Assembly: GCA_944381085.1 (NCBI GenBank) | Contig: CALWJX010000020.1 | Location: forward strand, 1 to 44,632 | Origin: an uncultured Clostridia bacterium | GTDB taxonomy: Bacteria; Bacillota; Clostridia; Oscillospirales; CAG-272 | DNA length: 44,632 bases | Reading direction: 5' to 3' | Shown: positions 1 through 8,573 of the stretch, piece after piece | Numbering within the stretch: position 1 is the stretch's first letter | Layout: each line of letters starts with the position of its first letter | Position numbers and translations under genes: made by a program | Notes under the pieces: model-generated | The model's database searches: none | What the model saw: the letters and a program-made list of their open reading frames with translations, nothing else | Told to the model about the DNA's origin: nothing

Positions 1-252
1 CTTGCCGTATACCGCAGTTTTGCCTTAGCAAAACTGTCCGGGTTTATGTATACGGCGTAAAGAAATCTAATAAAAATTGTTATACTTGCCGTATACCGCA
101 GTTTTGCCTTCGCAAAACTGTCCGGGGTTATGTATACGGCGTTAAGAAATCGATTAAATATAATTATACTTGCTGTATACCGCAGTTTTGCCTTCGCAAA
201 ACTGTCCGGGTTATGTATATGGCGTTAAGAAATCGGATAAATATGACATTAT
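1..252. repeat. Three 84-bp tandem repeats with nested dyad symmetry
   Basis: Copies begin at about 1, 85 and 169. Each contains an inner perfect hairpin (CAGTTTTGC, loop CTTA or CTTC, GCAAAACTG) inside an outer stem GCCGTATAC...GTATACGGC. In copy 3 the outer arms have changed to GCTGTATAC and GTATATGGC, and the changes leave G-U pairs, so pairing survives at the RNA level. The array may continue left of the window. It lies directly upstream of the MoxR operon. Function is unknown; options are a dispersed REP/MITE-like element or a transcribed structured RNA. Confidence 0.85.
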
Positions 253-300
253 AATACTAAAATTGACAATAAATAATTTTAAAAAGAGGATTATGTAAAT

Positions 301-1242
301 ATGGACACGGTTAAAGCGTTGGCTGACAGAATTAAAGTAAATATTTCAAAGGTCATTTACGGAAAGGACGACAAGATAAAGCTTGTGCTTACATCTTTCT
401 TTTCCGAGGGACATCTTTTGCTTGACGATATACCCGGCACCGGAAAAACGAGTCTGTGCAGGGCACTGGCAATCTCAATCTCCGCGAAAATGACGAGGGT
501 TCAGTTCACGCCTGACCTTTTGCCGTCCGACATTTCGGGAATAAACTATTTCAATCAAAAGGAAAACGATTTTATTTTCAGACCGGGTCCGGTTTTTACG
601 AATATTCTGATTGCCGACGAGATAAACCGGACTACTCCGAGAACACAGTCCGCTTTGCTTGAATGTATGGCGGAAAGGCAGATAACGGTTGACGGCGTTA
701 CATATCCGAGTGAGTTGCCGTTTTTTGTAATCGCGACTCAGAATCCCATCGAGTCACAGGGAACTTTCCCGCTTCCCGAGGCGCAGATAGACCGGTTTTT
801 TATGAGGCTGTCGCTGGGTTATCCCGATGCCTCCAATGAGTTTATGATGCTTGGCAGGTACGCCGAGCAGTCTCCGCTTGAAAGTCTTGCGGCTGTATGC
901 ACAAAGGAAGACGTGATTCTCGCGTGTAGTGAAGTAAAGAAGGTTATGGTCAGCGACGCGATCAAAAAATACCTGGTCAATATCGTGAACGAGACACGGA
1001 ACAACGGCAGGATTCGGCTGGGTGTAAGCCCGCGCGGAACTCTGGCGCTGTTCAGGGCGTCGCAGGCATACGCCGCTATTGAGGGAAGGGATTTTGTCAT
1101 TCCGGATGACGTTAAGGCGGTGGCGGGCGCGGTTCTCGCGCACAGAATTATTGTACGTTCGCAAAACTCCGTAAAAGCGGGAGATACCAACGAGAGTATA
1201 ATAGAGCTGATTCTGGACACGATTCCCGTACCTATAGAGTGA
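301..1242 (+). CDS. MoxR-family AAA+ ATPase
   Basis: A 313-aa MoxR/RavA-type AAA+ ATPase, a chaperone-like ATPase that usually acts with DUF58 and von Willebrand-type partners at the membrane. The Walker A motif IPGTGKT is at residues 44-50 and Walker B NILIADEINR at 101-110. The segment IATQNPIESQGTFPLPEAQIDRF (written here only as its landmark, residues near 143-165) contains the sensor 1 region typical of MoxR. Length is normal for the family. The ATG follows an AGAGGA ribosome site at about 283-288. A DUF58 gene follows, the classical MoxR-DUF58 pairing. Substrate unknown. Confidence 0.95.
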   Translation: MDTVKALADRIKVNISKVIYGKDDKIKLVLTSFFSEGHLLLDDIPGTGKTSLCRALAISISAKMTRVQFTPDLLPSDISGINYFNQKENDFIFRPGPVFTNILIADEINRTTPRTQSALLECMAERQITVDGVTYPSELPFFVIATQNPIESQGTFPLPEAQIDRFFMRLSLGYPDASNEFMMLGRYAEQSPLESLAAVCTKEDVILACSEVKKVMVSDAIKKYLVNIVNETRNNGRIRLGVSPRGTLALFRASQAYAAIEGRDFVIPDDVKAVAGAVLAHRIIVRSQNSVKAGDTNESIIELILDTIPVPIE

Positions 1243-1320
1243 TTTGAGGGGATTTCATGAAGGAATATATCTCATTGCGGCAAAACACGTATGGTTTTTG
1301 GCATGTATGTTTAGCCGCTT

Positions 1321-2568
1321 GTGGCGGAATGGGTGATTATTATGTGGTTTTTCGCGGTTTTTGCGGGAGTTGCGCTGGCAATAATCCTGCAATACAGAAC
1401 GTATAAAAAAAAGGGACTTAATGACCTTTCATACTCGGTGAGATTCAGCACGGATGAGGCGTTTGAGGGCGATATTATATACATGTATGAAAAAATAGTC
1501 AACAACAAGTCTCTGTCGCTCCCCTTTGTCCGTGTGGATACCGAGCTTGAGGATGGGTTGCATTTTACCCTGGTGGAGCAGAGCAAAGCCGACTCCAAAG
1601 GCAGAAGGAGTATAAAAAAGATTTCAAGAGTACAATCGATTTTCGCGCTGCGGGCGGGGACAGAGATTGAAAGACGCTGGCGGGTAAGCTGCGATAAGCG
1701 AGGGGAATATAATATGCAGGGCTCCGTCATTATTATAAGGGATATTGTGGGTCTTGCTCAGGTCGCAAAAAGACTTGAGCCGGAAGACACTCGGAATACG
1801 CATATTACGGTTCTTCCGATGCCAGCGGACATTGAAACTCATTATACCTCTTCCATGTATATGAGCGGAGACGTTGTGTCCAATCATTGTTTTACCACAG
1901 ACCCGCTGCGCATCTGCGGCTCAAGGGAGTATACACCTTACGACCCGATGAACCGTATCAATTGGAAATCAAGCGCCGTACACGGGCGTTTAATGGTCAA
2001 CCTGGAGGAAAAAACCTCAAGGCACCGTTTCGGACTTGTTCTGAACATGAATTCAAGGACGGTTGAAAACAAGAATTTGTATATATCGGATACCGAGGCG
2101 ATAGAGAGAAACATATCGGTCTGCGCATCGATTCTTGACCGCATAGCGGCGGAGGATGTGCCGGTGCGCCTGTATATGAACACGGTGCAGAACGAATCCC
2201 TGAGAGACTTGGGCATGAGTCCGGTATCCGAGGATGAGGGCGACGGCGCGGGGGCAAAGATACTTGTCAGCGAACCTTTCAAGGGAAAATACAATGTCGT
2301 AAACGCGCTGAGAGTTCTGGCTTCGGTTAAAAACGAGATATCGGTTTCTGCGGACAAGATGTTTGACCACATCCTGCAAAATGTCGGATTGTACAGGGAA
2401 AGCGAGCATCTTATCATTGTGTCGGCTTACCTTGACCAAAGGATGCTGAATCTTCACGCAATGCTGAAAAGAGAAGGCATTAACGTGATTTTTTACATAA
2501 CGACTACCCGCTCGGATATTTCCGAATTTCCGGAGAATGTCGAAATTTATTATAATTGCTATTTCTGA
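1321..2568 (+). CDS. DUF58 domain membrane protein
   Basis: The encoded protein of about 415 aa has one N-terminal membrane segment (residues about 8-24) and a long soluble part. The DUF58 signature is near residues 200-220: REYTPYDPMNRINWKSSA, followed by HGRLMVNLEEKTS. It is the usual partner of the upstream MoxR ATPase. The start is uncertain: GTG at 1321 opens the frame but has no good ribosome site, whereas ATG at 1342 has GGGTGA seven bases upstream. A separate 49-codon frame (1257-1406) with a better ribosome site overlaps this start and could couple translation or be fortuitous. Confidence 0.9.
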   Translation: MAEWVIIMWFFAVFAGVALAIILQYRTYKKKGLNDLSYSVRFSTDEAFEGDIIYMYEKIVNNKSLSLPFVRVDTELEDGLHFTLVEQSKADSKGRRSIKKISRVQSIFALRAGTEIERRWRVSCDKRGEYNMQGSVIIIRDIVGLAQVAKRLEPEDTRNTHITVLPMPADIETHYTSSMYMSGDVVSNHCFTTDPLRICGSREYTPYDPMNRINWKSSAVHGRLMVNLEEKTSRHRFGLVLNMNSRTVENKNLYISDTEAIERNISVCASILDRIAAEDVPVRLYMNTVQNESLRDLGMSPVSEDEGDGAGAKILVSEPFKGKYNVVNALRVLASVKNEISVSADKMFDHILQNVGLYRESEHLIIVSAYLDQRMLNLHAMLKREGINVIFYITTTRSDISEFPENVEIYYNCYF

Positions 2569-2643
2569 TAAGTTTATTACAAAGCAGTCAATTGCCGTCA
2601 GGCGCGCTTTTGATTTTTTATATGCAACTGAAAGGAATTTTAA

Positions 2644-3390
2644 ATGATACAGGACTTACACTCGCATACATATTATTCTTTTTGCGGCGCGGATACTCCG
2701 GAGCAGGTTGTCAGAGCGGCTATAGACGGGTCTGTGGAACTGCTCGGAATTACCGACCACAACTACGGGGTCGGTTGCGCGAGAACCGACGTTTATTTCA
2801 GTACCTCACCCGAAATCGGGAACGACTATGAGAGGACGCTTAAAAGATATTTTGACCATATAAATCTTATAAAGGAAAAATATGCCGGTAAAATAAAAAT
2901 ACTGAGGGGAATTGAGATAAACACCCTGACGGGCGGGCGCACGGCGCTGCCTGAAAGCGCGGATATTTCATGTTTTGATTTTTGTCTGGTGGAAAATCTC
3001 GACGCGGGCGAGGGTAAGACCATTACAAACGGGGATATATTCGCGTTTGCCGACCGTTGCGGCTGTCCGACGGGCATTGCTCATACCGATATGTTCGCGT
3101 TTATTCTGTCACGCGGAGAGGACCCGTACCGGTATTTCCGCAGGATGGCGGACAGGGGTATTTTCTGGGAGATGAACGTAAATCTTGACACTGTGCATCA
3201 CGGGCATGAGCATAAATATATGCTTGAATTTTTTGAGGACACCGAGCAGCAGGAGATTGTCCGCCGGTCAAAGGTGAGGCTGAGCGTGGGCTTTGACGGA
3301 CACAAAGTCGATGATTATAAGCCCCAAAGAATTGCGGAATATTGCGGAAAAATAAGCCGAATGGGCATAAAGCTCGCGTTTGAGGACTGA
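2644..3390 (+). CDS. PHP-domain metal-dependent phosphoesterase
   Basis: A 248-aa protein of the PHP superfamily (histidinol-phosphatase/polymerase PHP-like phosphoesterases). Metal-ligand motifs are visible: DLHSHT at residues 4-9, GITDHNYG near 36-43, AHTD near 142-145, and a terminal GFDGHKVDD near 218-226. The ATG has GAAAGG about eight bases upstream. It sits between DUF58 and the DUF4129-like gene in the same direction, so it is probably in the MoxR operon. Substrate cannot be told from sequence; histidinol phosphate is possible but no his genes are nearby. Confidence 0.88.
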   Translation: MIQDLHSHTYYSFCGADTPEQVVRAAIDGSVELLGITDHNYGVGCARTDVYFSTSPEIGNDYERTLKRYFDHINLIKEKYAGKIKILRGIEINTLTGGRTALPESADISCFDFCLVENLDAGEGKTITNGDIFAFADRCGCPTGIAHTDMFAFILSRGEDPYRYFRRMADRGIFWEMNVNLDTVHHGHEHKYMLEFFEDTEQQEIVRRSKVRLSVGFDGHKVDDYKPQRIAEYCGKISRMGIKLAFED

Positions 3391-3416
3391 GGCAAAGCGA
3401 TTGCGGGGTGGATTGA

Positions 3417-4847
3417 TTGAATGTTACAAATGCCAAAAATGTTGACGGGCTTGACAGTATAGCGAGAATTTTCTGCACGGGCTCATATTATATAGTAATT
3501 TGCTCGGTTTTGTTTTTTCCCGTCTATAACGCGCACTGGTTACTTTATCTTGCCTTATTTCTGGAGGGCGCTGCGGTATTCTGCGCGGGGTATGCCATAC
3601 AGAGCGCGTTTTCACGACTTACGGGGAATAAAAGGGTAAAGAACAGCGGCGCGTATGAACCTGAGAACAGATACTTTGAATCGACAAAAGCGGTATTGCC
3701 CGCGCTCCTGTCCGCGGCGGCGTCTTTGGCGGTTTCTGTCCCTTTTTCATATTTTTTGAAAAGGGAACAGGCAGGCACGAATGTGGAATGGCTTATAATT
3801 CCTTTTTTCATATTGGCCGCGGTGGGAGGAGTTGTAGTTTGGTTTTATCCTACCAGCAGGCTGGCGAGCGGGAGAAATCTTTTTGTATGCTCGTGTGTGA
3901 TACTCGCTACATACATATTATATTCATTTACCGGACTGGGCGCGTATTGTCAGGTAATCTTGCTTTTGGTGTTCGCGATTTTTGCCGGAATATCGGTAAG
4001 CTACGCCAATATTACGTACAATTACATGGGAGATGACTCGCTGCAAGTAAATAAAAGCGTCAAAATCAACTGTTTTTACGTGCTGCTGCGTTTTTTCGGG
4101 TCAGCCGTGCTGTGCTTTATTCTTGCCGCGTCGGTGTTTTCGGGATTGACGGTGCTGGGTCGGTCTCTGCTTGTAATGATTCTCAGGATAGATTATGACA
4201 ACGGGACATTGTTAGAGGGTGAAGAACTCAAAAGAGAGTTTAATTACTTTGTATACGGCGAATACGAGGCAAGCGACTCTCCTATGTTTTATTTCTTCAT
4301 ATTATTCATCGTGCTTATGCTGGCGGGACTCGCGTTTTTGCTTCTGAGGCACTCAAATAGTTTTAAAGACGCTTTAAAACGCATTAAGAAGTGGTTTTTA
4401 AGCCTTTGGGAGGAGATTTTGTATTTGCTCGGTAAAATGAGACCACGTACCATGAACAATTACGCCGATTACGGCGGGTATGTGGATGTGCAAAGGAAAA
4501 TCGAACCTCTGATAAATGAGTATAACGTCAAACAATTCAGAATTCATAAAAGCTATAAGAAGTTTATGGGCGAGCTCAATTCTCTGCCGACCGACAGGGA
4601 TAAAATAGTTTACGGATATTGCGTGCTTATGTCGGTTTGCTCAAGACCGCCTTTGCATGTAAAGAAATCGGACACGCCGAGACAGGCAAGGGCAAAACTT
4701 GAGTGTGAGAAGAATTTTGAAAATATAGGCAAGATAACACATGCTTTTGAAATTGCAGAATATGCCTGCCGGGAACCGGAGGCATCTGCCGGCAGGGAAG
4801 CGATAGAGCTTATTTGCGGGGTACTTAAAGTATACTTGGACGACTGA
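3417..4847 (+). CDS. Multi-pass membrane protein with DUF4129-like C-terminus
   Basis: A 476-aa protein with about six to eight hydrophobic segments in the first 320 residues and a soluble C-terminal domain. The tail contains KSDTPRQARAKLECEKNF followed by an AFEIAEYACREP segment, matching the TPxE...YExARYS style of DUF4129. In MoxR-DUF58 clusters a transglutaminase/DUF4129 protein is the usual third member; the transglutaminase domain itself is missing here. The start is TTG at 3417, chosen because GGGGTGG lies about six bases upstream. Function unknown, probably envelope-related together with MoxR and DUF58. Confidence 0.72.
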   Translation: MNVTNAKNVDGLDSIARIFCTGSYYIVICSVLFFPVYNAHWLLYLALFLEGAAVFCAGYAIQSAFSRLTGNKRVKNSGAYEPENRYFESTKAVLPALLSAAASLAVSVPFSYFLKREQAGTNVEWLIIPFFILAAVGGVVVWFYPTSRLASGRNLFVCSCVILATYILYSFTGLGAYCQVILLLVFAIFAGISVSYANITYNYMGDDSLQVNKSVKINCFYVLLRFFGSAVLCFILAASVFSGLTVLGRSLLVMILRIDYDNGTLLEGEELKREFNYFVYGEYEASDSPMFYFFILFIVLMLAGLAFLLLRHSNSFKDALKRIKKWFLSLWEEILYLLGKMRPRTMNNYADYGGYVDVQRKIEPLINEYNVKQFRIHKSYKKFMGELNSLPTDRDKIVYGYCVLMSVCSRPPLHVKKSDTPRQARAKLECEKNFENIGKITHAFEIAEYACREPEASAGREAIELICGVLKVYLDD

Positions 4848-4953
4848 ATATTGCGATTGTCAAAACTTTTAGTCATGTCGGTGCTGTAGCCCTTTCGGAA
4901 AGGATTCTGATTGCCGAGTAGTTTCGGTTATCTGTCGGACTATACCAAAATAC

Positions 4954-4989
4954 GAAAAAACAAGGTCAACCTCATTGCGGTTGACCTTG
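4954..4989 (-). terminator. Intrinsic terminator of the cyclophilin gene
   Basis: An 11-bp perfect stem CAAGGTCAACC / GGTTGACCTTG with a 7-nt loop. Read on the minus strand it is followed by TTTTTT (AAAAAA at 4955-4960 on plus). It lies about 80 bases beyond the cyclophilin stop codon. Confidence 0.85.
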
Positions 4990-5000
4990 TCCCGTTACCG

Positions 5001-5054
5001 GGCTGCTCACGGCTTTCTGACGCTGTGAAAGCAGTCCGCTGTTTTATTTTTTTG
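5001..5054 (+). terminator. Probable terminator of the MoxR/DUF58 operon
   Basis: An imperfect stem pairs GGCTGCTCAC with GTGAAAGCAGTCC and is followed by GTTTTATTTTTTT on the plus strand. It would stop the rightward operon before the convergent cyclophilin gene. The stem is interrupted, so confidence is moderate. Confidence 0.5.
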
Positions 5055-5071
5055 TCGCGTACCGAAACGGA

Positions 5072-5575
5072 TTACTCTTCGGTCAGTTCGATTTTTTCAA
5101 TGACAACCGGGGTTTTCGGAACGTCGCCGTACCAGCCGTAGTTTCCGGTTTTTACGTTGGCTATCTTGTCTACAATGTCTATACCCTCAGTCACCTTGCC
5201 GAAAGCCGCGTACTGAGCGTCTAGATGCGGTGCGTCCTCATGCATTATGAAAAACTGAGAGGACGCGGAGTCCGGGTCCTGAGTTCTTGCCATGGAGAGT
5301 ACGCCTCTTTTGTGGCGTATATCGTTTGACATAAAACCGTTGGCGATGAATTCGCCTTTAATGGGAGAAGCTTTTTTCTGCTCGAAGTTTTCGTCAAAGC
5401 CTCCGCCCTGTATCATAAATCCTTTGATTACCCGGTGAAAAATCAGACCCGAATAAAAGTCGCGTTTTACAAGCTCTGTAAAGTTTTTTACGGTTTCCGG
5501 GGCTTTTTCGGGATACAGCTCCGCGACAATGTCTCCGTAGCCTCTGACTTTGATTTTGATTTTGGGATTGCTCAT
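5072..5575 (-). CDS. Cyclophilin-type peptidyl-prolyl cis-trans isomerase
   Basis: A 167-aa single-domain cytosolic cyclophilin that catalyses proline cis-trans isomerisation. Diagnostic motifs are FHRVIKGFMIQGG near residues 46-58, then MARTQDPDSASSQFFI near 95-110 and an AFGKV segment near 124. There is no signal peptide. The ATG lies about 14 bases after GAAAGG, a long spacing. It is 52 nt downstream of mrnC on the same strand and may share its transcript. Confidence 0.95.
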   Translation of the reverse strand: MSNPKIKIKVRGYGDIVAELYPEKAPETVKNFTELVKRDFYSGLIFHRVIKGFMIQGGGFDENFEQKKASPIKGEFIANGFMSNDIRHKRGVLSMARTQDPDSASSQFFIMHEDAPHLDAQYAAFGKVTEGIDIVDKIANVKTGNYGWYGDVPKTPVVIEKIELTEE

Positions 5576-5627
5576 TTTAAAATTTCATACCTTTCATTTT
5601 TATGTTTAACGCCGAAGCATTTTATTC

Positions 5628-5999
5628 TTATTCAATTCCGTAGCCTGCCCTGAACAGCGTGTCTATCCTTGAGTTGAGTCCGCAAAGATAAAGATAACCG
5701 AAAAGGACTTCCATACCGGTGGCGCTGCGGTATTCCGAGACCGTTGCGCTTTTCGGTATATTTGCCGTTTGTTTGTTTCTGCCCCTTTTGTAAACCAGTG
5801 TTTCCGCGTCGGACAGCAGGGGAATTATGTTTCTCATTGCCTTCGACTGAGCGCTCGCCTTTACATATTTAAGTGATTCGGAGTTTAAGTGACGGGAGCT
5901 TGAATATCCTAAGGATACCAGGTGCTCCCGGACTTTCAGTTCAATAACCGAGTCCCCGAGATACGCAAGCGCGTCTGTGGATATTTCGTTTATGTTCAT
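5628..5999 (-). CDS. mrnC: Mini-ribonuclease III (MrnC)
   Basis: A 123-aa protein with the RNase III catalytic fold but no double-stranded RNA-binding domain, the hallmark of Mini-III, which matures 23S rRNA ends in Bacillota. Visible motifs are ALAYLGDSVIE (residues 10-20, catalytic acidic residues) and EYRSATGMEVLFGYLYL near 88-104. Length fits the family. It begins four bases after the upstream DUF1836 stop codon, so the two are almost certainly co-transcribed. Confidence 0.93.
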   Translation of the reverse strand: MNINEISTDALAYLGDSVIELKVREHLVSLGYSSSRHLNSESLKYVKASAQSKAMRNIIPLLSDAETLVYKRGRNKQTANIPKSATVSEYRSATGMEVLFGYLYLCGLNSRIDTLFRAGYGIE

Positions 6000-6003
6000 T
6001 TGT

Positions 6004-6747
6004 CTATCCTTGATCTTTATTGTCGGTTTTTTCAGCTTCCGGAGCGTCCGGCTCGTCAGACTGCGAAGTTACCTCGGAAACGTTCTCGTCGGCGGAAACT
6101 TCATCTTTTGAAGCGGCTTTCTTGTCCTGCTTTTTCTTTTTTTGCTCTTTTTGTTCGTCTGCTGTCTGAGCGGCGTTTTCGCCGTCATTGCCGCATGAAC
6201 CCGACATGGCTTCCAGCATTGCTCGGGCTATGCTTTTAAAGTAGTCGGCAAGAGAGACAATTCCGAGTATGGCGAGCAGGTAATCAATATTGTTTTCAAT
6301 ATCATATTTATTGTCTTCAATAAGTTTGACGGTTATCTGAGGGCAAAGCTGACGGTTTGATTCTTTCATTCCGAGATATTTTTCGTAATAATTTTCAAGT
6401 CCGACATTGCCGTCTTTGTTGCAGCATACAAGCAGATCGATTGTCTTTTTGATTTCTGACATTGAAAGCACGTTTTTCAGCGAATTTGTAAACAGCATCT
6501 GGACAATTTGCTCTTTGGAATATTTTTTTCCTTTAACGGGAGAGATAAGCCCTGCTTTGGAGTAATTATTTATCATTGTTTTTGTAAGCACACGGTCCGA
6601 AAATCTCTCCGAGCCTTCCTTGTTTTTGTCGGATATCAGATTGACTATCTGGTCGAGGTAGAGATCTATCGCGGGAATCTCCTTGCATGACAGGTCGGAA
6701 TCATTGACCGCGTCGGCGAGAATCATTTGAAGATTATCAATGTTCAT
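6004..6747 (-). CDS. DUF1836 protein
   Basis: A 247-aa protein of the DUF1836 (YkrK-like) family; the first two thirds match the family in length and in the segment ...RVLTKTMINNYSKAGLISP, which resembles a MerR/HTH-like DNA-binding helix pair. The last 60 residues are a low-complexity acidic and lysine-rich tail (QKEQKKKKQDKK, then acidic). The start at 6747 was chosen over the longer frame to 6804 because GGAGGAG lies four to five bases before this ATG. It heads a - strand operon with mrnC. Role unknown, possibly a transcription regulator. Confidence 0.85.
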   Translation of the reverse strand: MNIDNLQMILADAVNDSDLSCKEIPAIDLYLDQIVNLISDKNKEGSERFSDRVLTKTMINNYSKAGLISPVKGKKYSKEQIVQMLFTNSLKNVLSMSEIKKTIDLLVCCNKDGNVGLENYYEKYLGMKESNRQLCPQITVKLIEDNKYDIENNIDYLLAILGIVSLADYFKSIARAMLEAMSGSCGNDGENAAQTADEQKEQKKKKQDKKAASKDEVSADENVSEVTSQSDEPDAPEAEKTDNKDQG

Positions 6748-6775
6748 AAACTCCTCCACAATAGTTTTTTGTACT

Positions 6776-6804
6776 ATTATATACCATTTGACATACGAAA
6801 TCAA
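6776..6804 (-). promoter_or_regulatory. Sigma-A promoter for the DUF1836-mrnC operon
   Basis: On the minus strand, TTGATT (6799-6804) is separated by exactly 17 bases from TATAAT (6776-6781), about 30 bases upstream of the DUF1836 ATG. Confidence 0.75.
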
Positions 6805-7032
6805 GAGCTTATTGAAATGTTTATATGAATTATCCGTAAAAAAGAAAAAATGCGTAATTGAAAAAGCCGTTTTTTGAATATGCTTACATGTGCATGTCTT
6901 TGTTGTTTTCGTTTCATTTTTTCGGTTGTTCAGGTAAGCAAAAAGGGAAAAGCCCTTTACAACGTAACAGACTTTTCTGAGGTTTTGCTTTATTAAGGGT
7001 GGTGTTCGGACTTAGAACCGAACCGCACCGTC

Positions 7033-7308
7033 GTGTTTGAAGTTTGGCATGTTGTTTTGCAAAGTGACATGATTAAATTCCATTATATACTTAACAAAGA
7101 TTATTCGTCCTGGTATGACGATATTCAAAATCTTACTGTATATTTTGAAATAAAGGATAACTTTATAATAGGAGGTGCGTATAATCTCAGAAGCAAACAA
7201 AAAATCAGCCGACGCAAATTGATATCAGTCACCGTCAATACACCGTATACATACAAAAATGAAGATTTTGAAATATTGAAGGAAACAATAAATACGCTTG
7301 ACAAATAA
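7033..7308 (+). CDS. Hypothetical small protein
   Basis: An open frame of up to 91 aa with no family I recognise. The start is unclear: GTG at 7033 and ATG at 7069 both lack a ribosome site. A short inverted repeat (GTTCGG at 7004, CCGAAC at 7018) precedes it. It lies upstream of the MrpR-like gene in the same direction. It could be a fragment of a larger lost gene. Confidence 0.4.
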   Translation: MFEVWHVVLQSDMIKFHYILNKDYSSWYDDIQNLTVYFEIKDNFIIGGAYNLRSKQKISRRKLISVTVNTPYTYKNEDFEILKETINTLDK

Positions 7309-7358
7309 CTTGATTTTTGTTATTATAATATTGATAAAACAGGTGGGATGGTAGTGGT

Positions 7359-8213
7359 ATGGATTGGCAGGATTTTTACACCAGATGCAAGAAAAAGTAT
7401 TCAAACGACCGTAACTTGCTTTTTATGATCGAGAAGTTCGAGAAGGTTTATGAAGATGAACATTTTGGATCAAACGAAAGATTTCGCAATTTGTTTTATT
7501 CTTCAAATAAAATGTGCAGAAAAACTTTCTTTAATTTTAAAAAATACGCGGTTGAGTTTTATGAGTGGCTGTATGAACAGGGAAGGGTGACTTTGGAGCA
7601 AAAAGAATTGGTCTCATCGCTTACATATGAAGACGTCATGAGTTCCGAAGAGATTGACAGATATTACTTTAAAAGCCTACATGATGTGATGAGTTTAATT
7701 GACTCGGCACAATCCCGTCTCAAGGAAAACTGTGATATATCCATTCTTAAAACAGTATCTGTGTTGTCATGGTATGACTACAGTATGGAAGCAATGATTG
7801 ATTTAAAAAAGGATAACCTGAATAAGAATAGAAACAGCATAATATACAGCGGCGCCGAGACAATAGTTGAAGAAGAGTATATGAGCATATTATCTGATTA
7901 TGCGGAGCAGAAGTCATATATATCATCAGCCGGAAAAGTATTTTATTATGTTCCTTCTTCGCGTCTGCTGCGGACAAACAGGTCTGAACAAGTAAACCCT
8001 AACATAATATATCAGAATATCAAGAAGTTAAATTCGGTTCTGGGAGAATACTTCGGTAAAAATATAAGTCTTGTTTCGCTGCGAAACAACGGCGAGTTTT
8101 ACCGCATCTATACGTATAACATTAATCATCAGGGCGATTACTCTTTTACGGCTTGGCACAAAGTCATGTATCAGAAATGGAAAGACAAATATAACTTTGA
8201 TTCTGATAAATAA
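7359..8213 (+). CDS. Possible MrpR-like repressor (integrase-fold) protein
   Basis: A 284-aa protein beginning at ATG 7359 after GGTGGG. The first 90 residues resemble a helical core-binding (SAM-like) domain of tyrosine recombinases. The C-terminal part contains SLRNNGEFYRIY, which recalls the integrase-fold region of the SPbeta lytic-cycle repressor MrpR, with no Arg-His-Arg-Tyr catalytic set visible. This suggests a phage- or element-type repressor without recombinase activity. Identification is by general resemblance only. It opens the accessory region that leads to the prophage remnant. Confidence 0.45.
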   Translation: MDWQDFYTRCKKKYSNDRNLLFMIEKFEKVYEDEHFGSNERFRNLFYSSNKMCRKTFFNFKKYAVEFYEWLYEQGRVTLEQKELVSSLTYEDVMSSEEIDRYYFKSLHDVMSLIDSAQSRLKENCDISILKTVSVLSWYDYSMEAMIDLKKDNLNKNRNSIIYSGAETIVEEEYMSILSDYAEQKSYISSAGKVFYYVPSSRLLRTNRSEQVNPNIIYQNIKKLNSVLGEYFGKNISLVSLRNNGEFYRIYTYNINHQGDYSFTAWHKVMYQKWKDKYNFDSDK

Positions 8214-8249
8214 TATTTGTAAAGGGTTGCAATACCCTTTATAACAAAT

Positions 8250-8274
8250 CATCAATAAACAGAAATGCACTAAA
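8250..8274 (+). repeat. Shared 25-nt leader element, copy 1
   Basis: The sequence CATCAATAAACAGAAATGCA plus CTAAA recurs at 12262-12286 with two mismatches. Both copies end just before a ribosome site (GGGGAG here, AGGAGG there), so they look like a common 5' leader or junction of two accessory genes. Confidence 0.6.
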
Positions 8275-8291
8275 TGCACGGGGAGAAAATT

Positions 8292-8492
8292 ATGAATAAT
8301 AAATGTGTTTTTAATATCGGTAACAAGTGCGGGGCTTTGACGACTAAAAAGTGTGAAAAATGTTCTTTTTACAAAACGGCGGAAGAATTAAAAAACGGCA
8401 GGCAAAAAAGCTTAAAAAGATTAGACATGATAGATGGGGGAGTGGAGCTTTTCAGAAAATATTATTGTGAGGAAACAAGATACGGCGTCTGA
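8292..8492 (+). CDS. Small cysteine-rich protein
   Basis: A 66-aa protein starting at ATG 8292 with GGGGAG seven bases upstream; the frame also opens 18 bases earlier at 8274 but without a ribosome site. Four to five cysteines near the N-terminus (CVFNIGNKC, then KKCEKCSF) suggest a zinc-binding knuckle. The leader shares a 25-nt sequence with the leader of the methyltransferase fragment at 12262. Proteins like this are common in clostridial phages and elements. Function unknown. Confidence 0.7.
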   Translation: MNNKCVFNIGNKCGALTTKKCEKCSFYKTAEELKNGRQKSLKRLDMIDGGVELFRKYYCEETRYGV

Positions 8493-8504
8493 TTTTACAT
8501 AGCA

Positions 8505-8573
8505 GGAAGCCCGTCTGTAGACAATAGGAAAATACGTTGCGGTACCGCGATATGCTTCCATTCTATAGGCGGG
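8505..8573. other. Structured inverted-repeat element
   Basis: CCCGTCTGTAGA (8510-8521) pairs with TCTATAGGCGGG (8562-8573) over 12 bp with two G-U pairs in plus-strand RNA. A perfect palindrome GCGGTACCGC (8539-8548) sits in the middle, and GGAAGC (8505) can alternatively pair with GCTTCC (8554). This gives two competing folds downstream of the Cys-rich gene. No clear T-run follows. It may be a small structured RNA, a terminator/attenuator or a protein-binding site. The rest of 8574-8937 is AT-rich with nothing recognisable. Confidence 0.5.

Noticed and set aside
1..252. CRISPR array
   Set aside because: The whole 84-bp unit repeats, including what would be the spacers, and there are only three copies with no cas genes.
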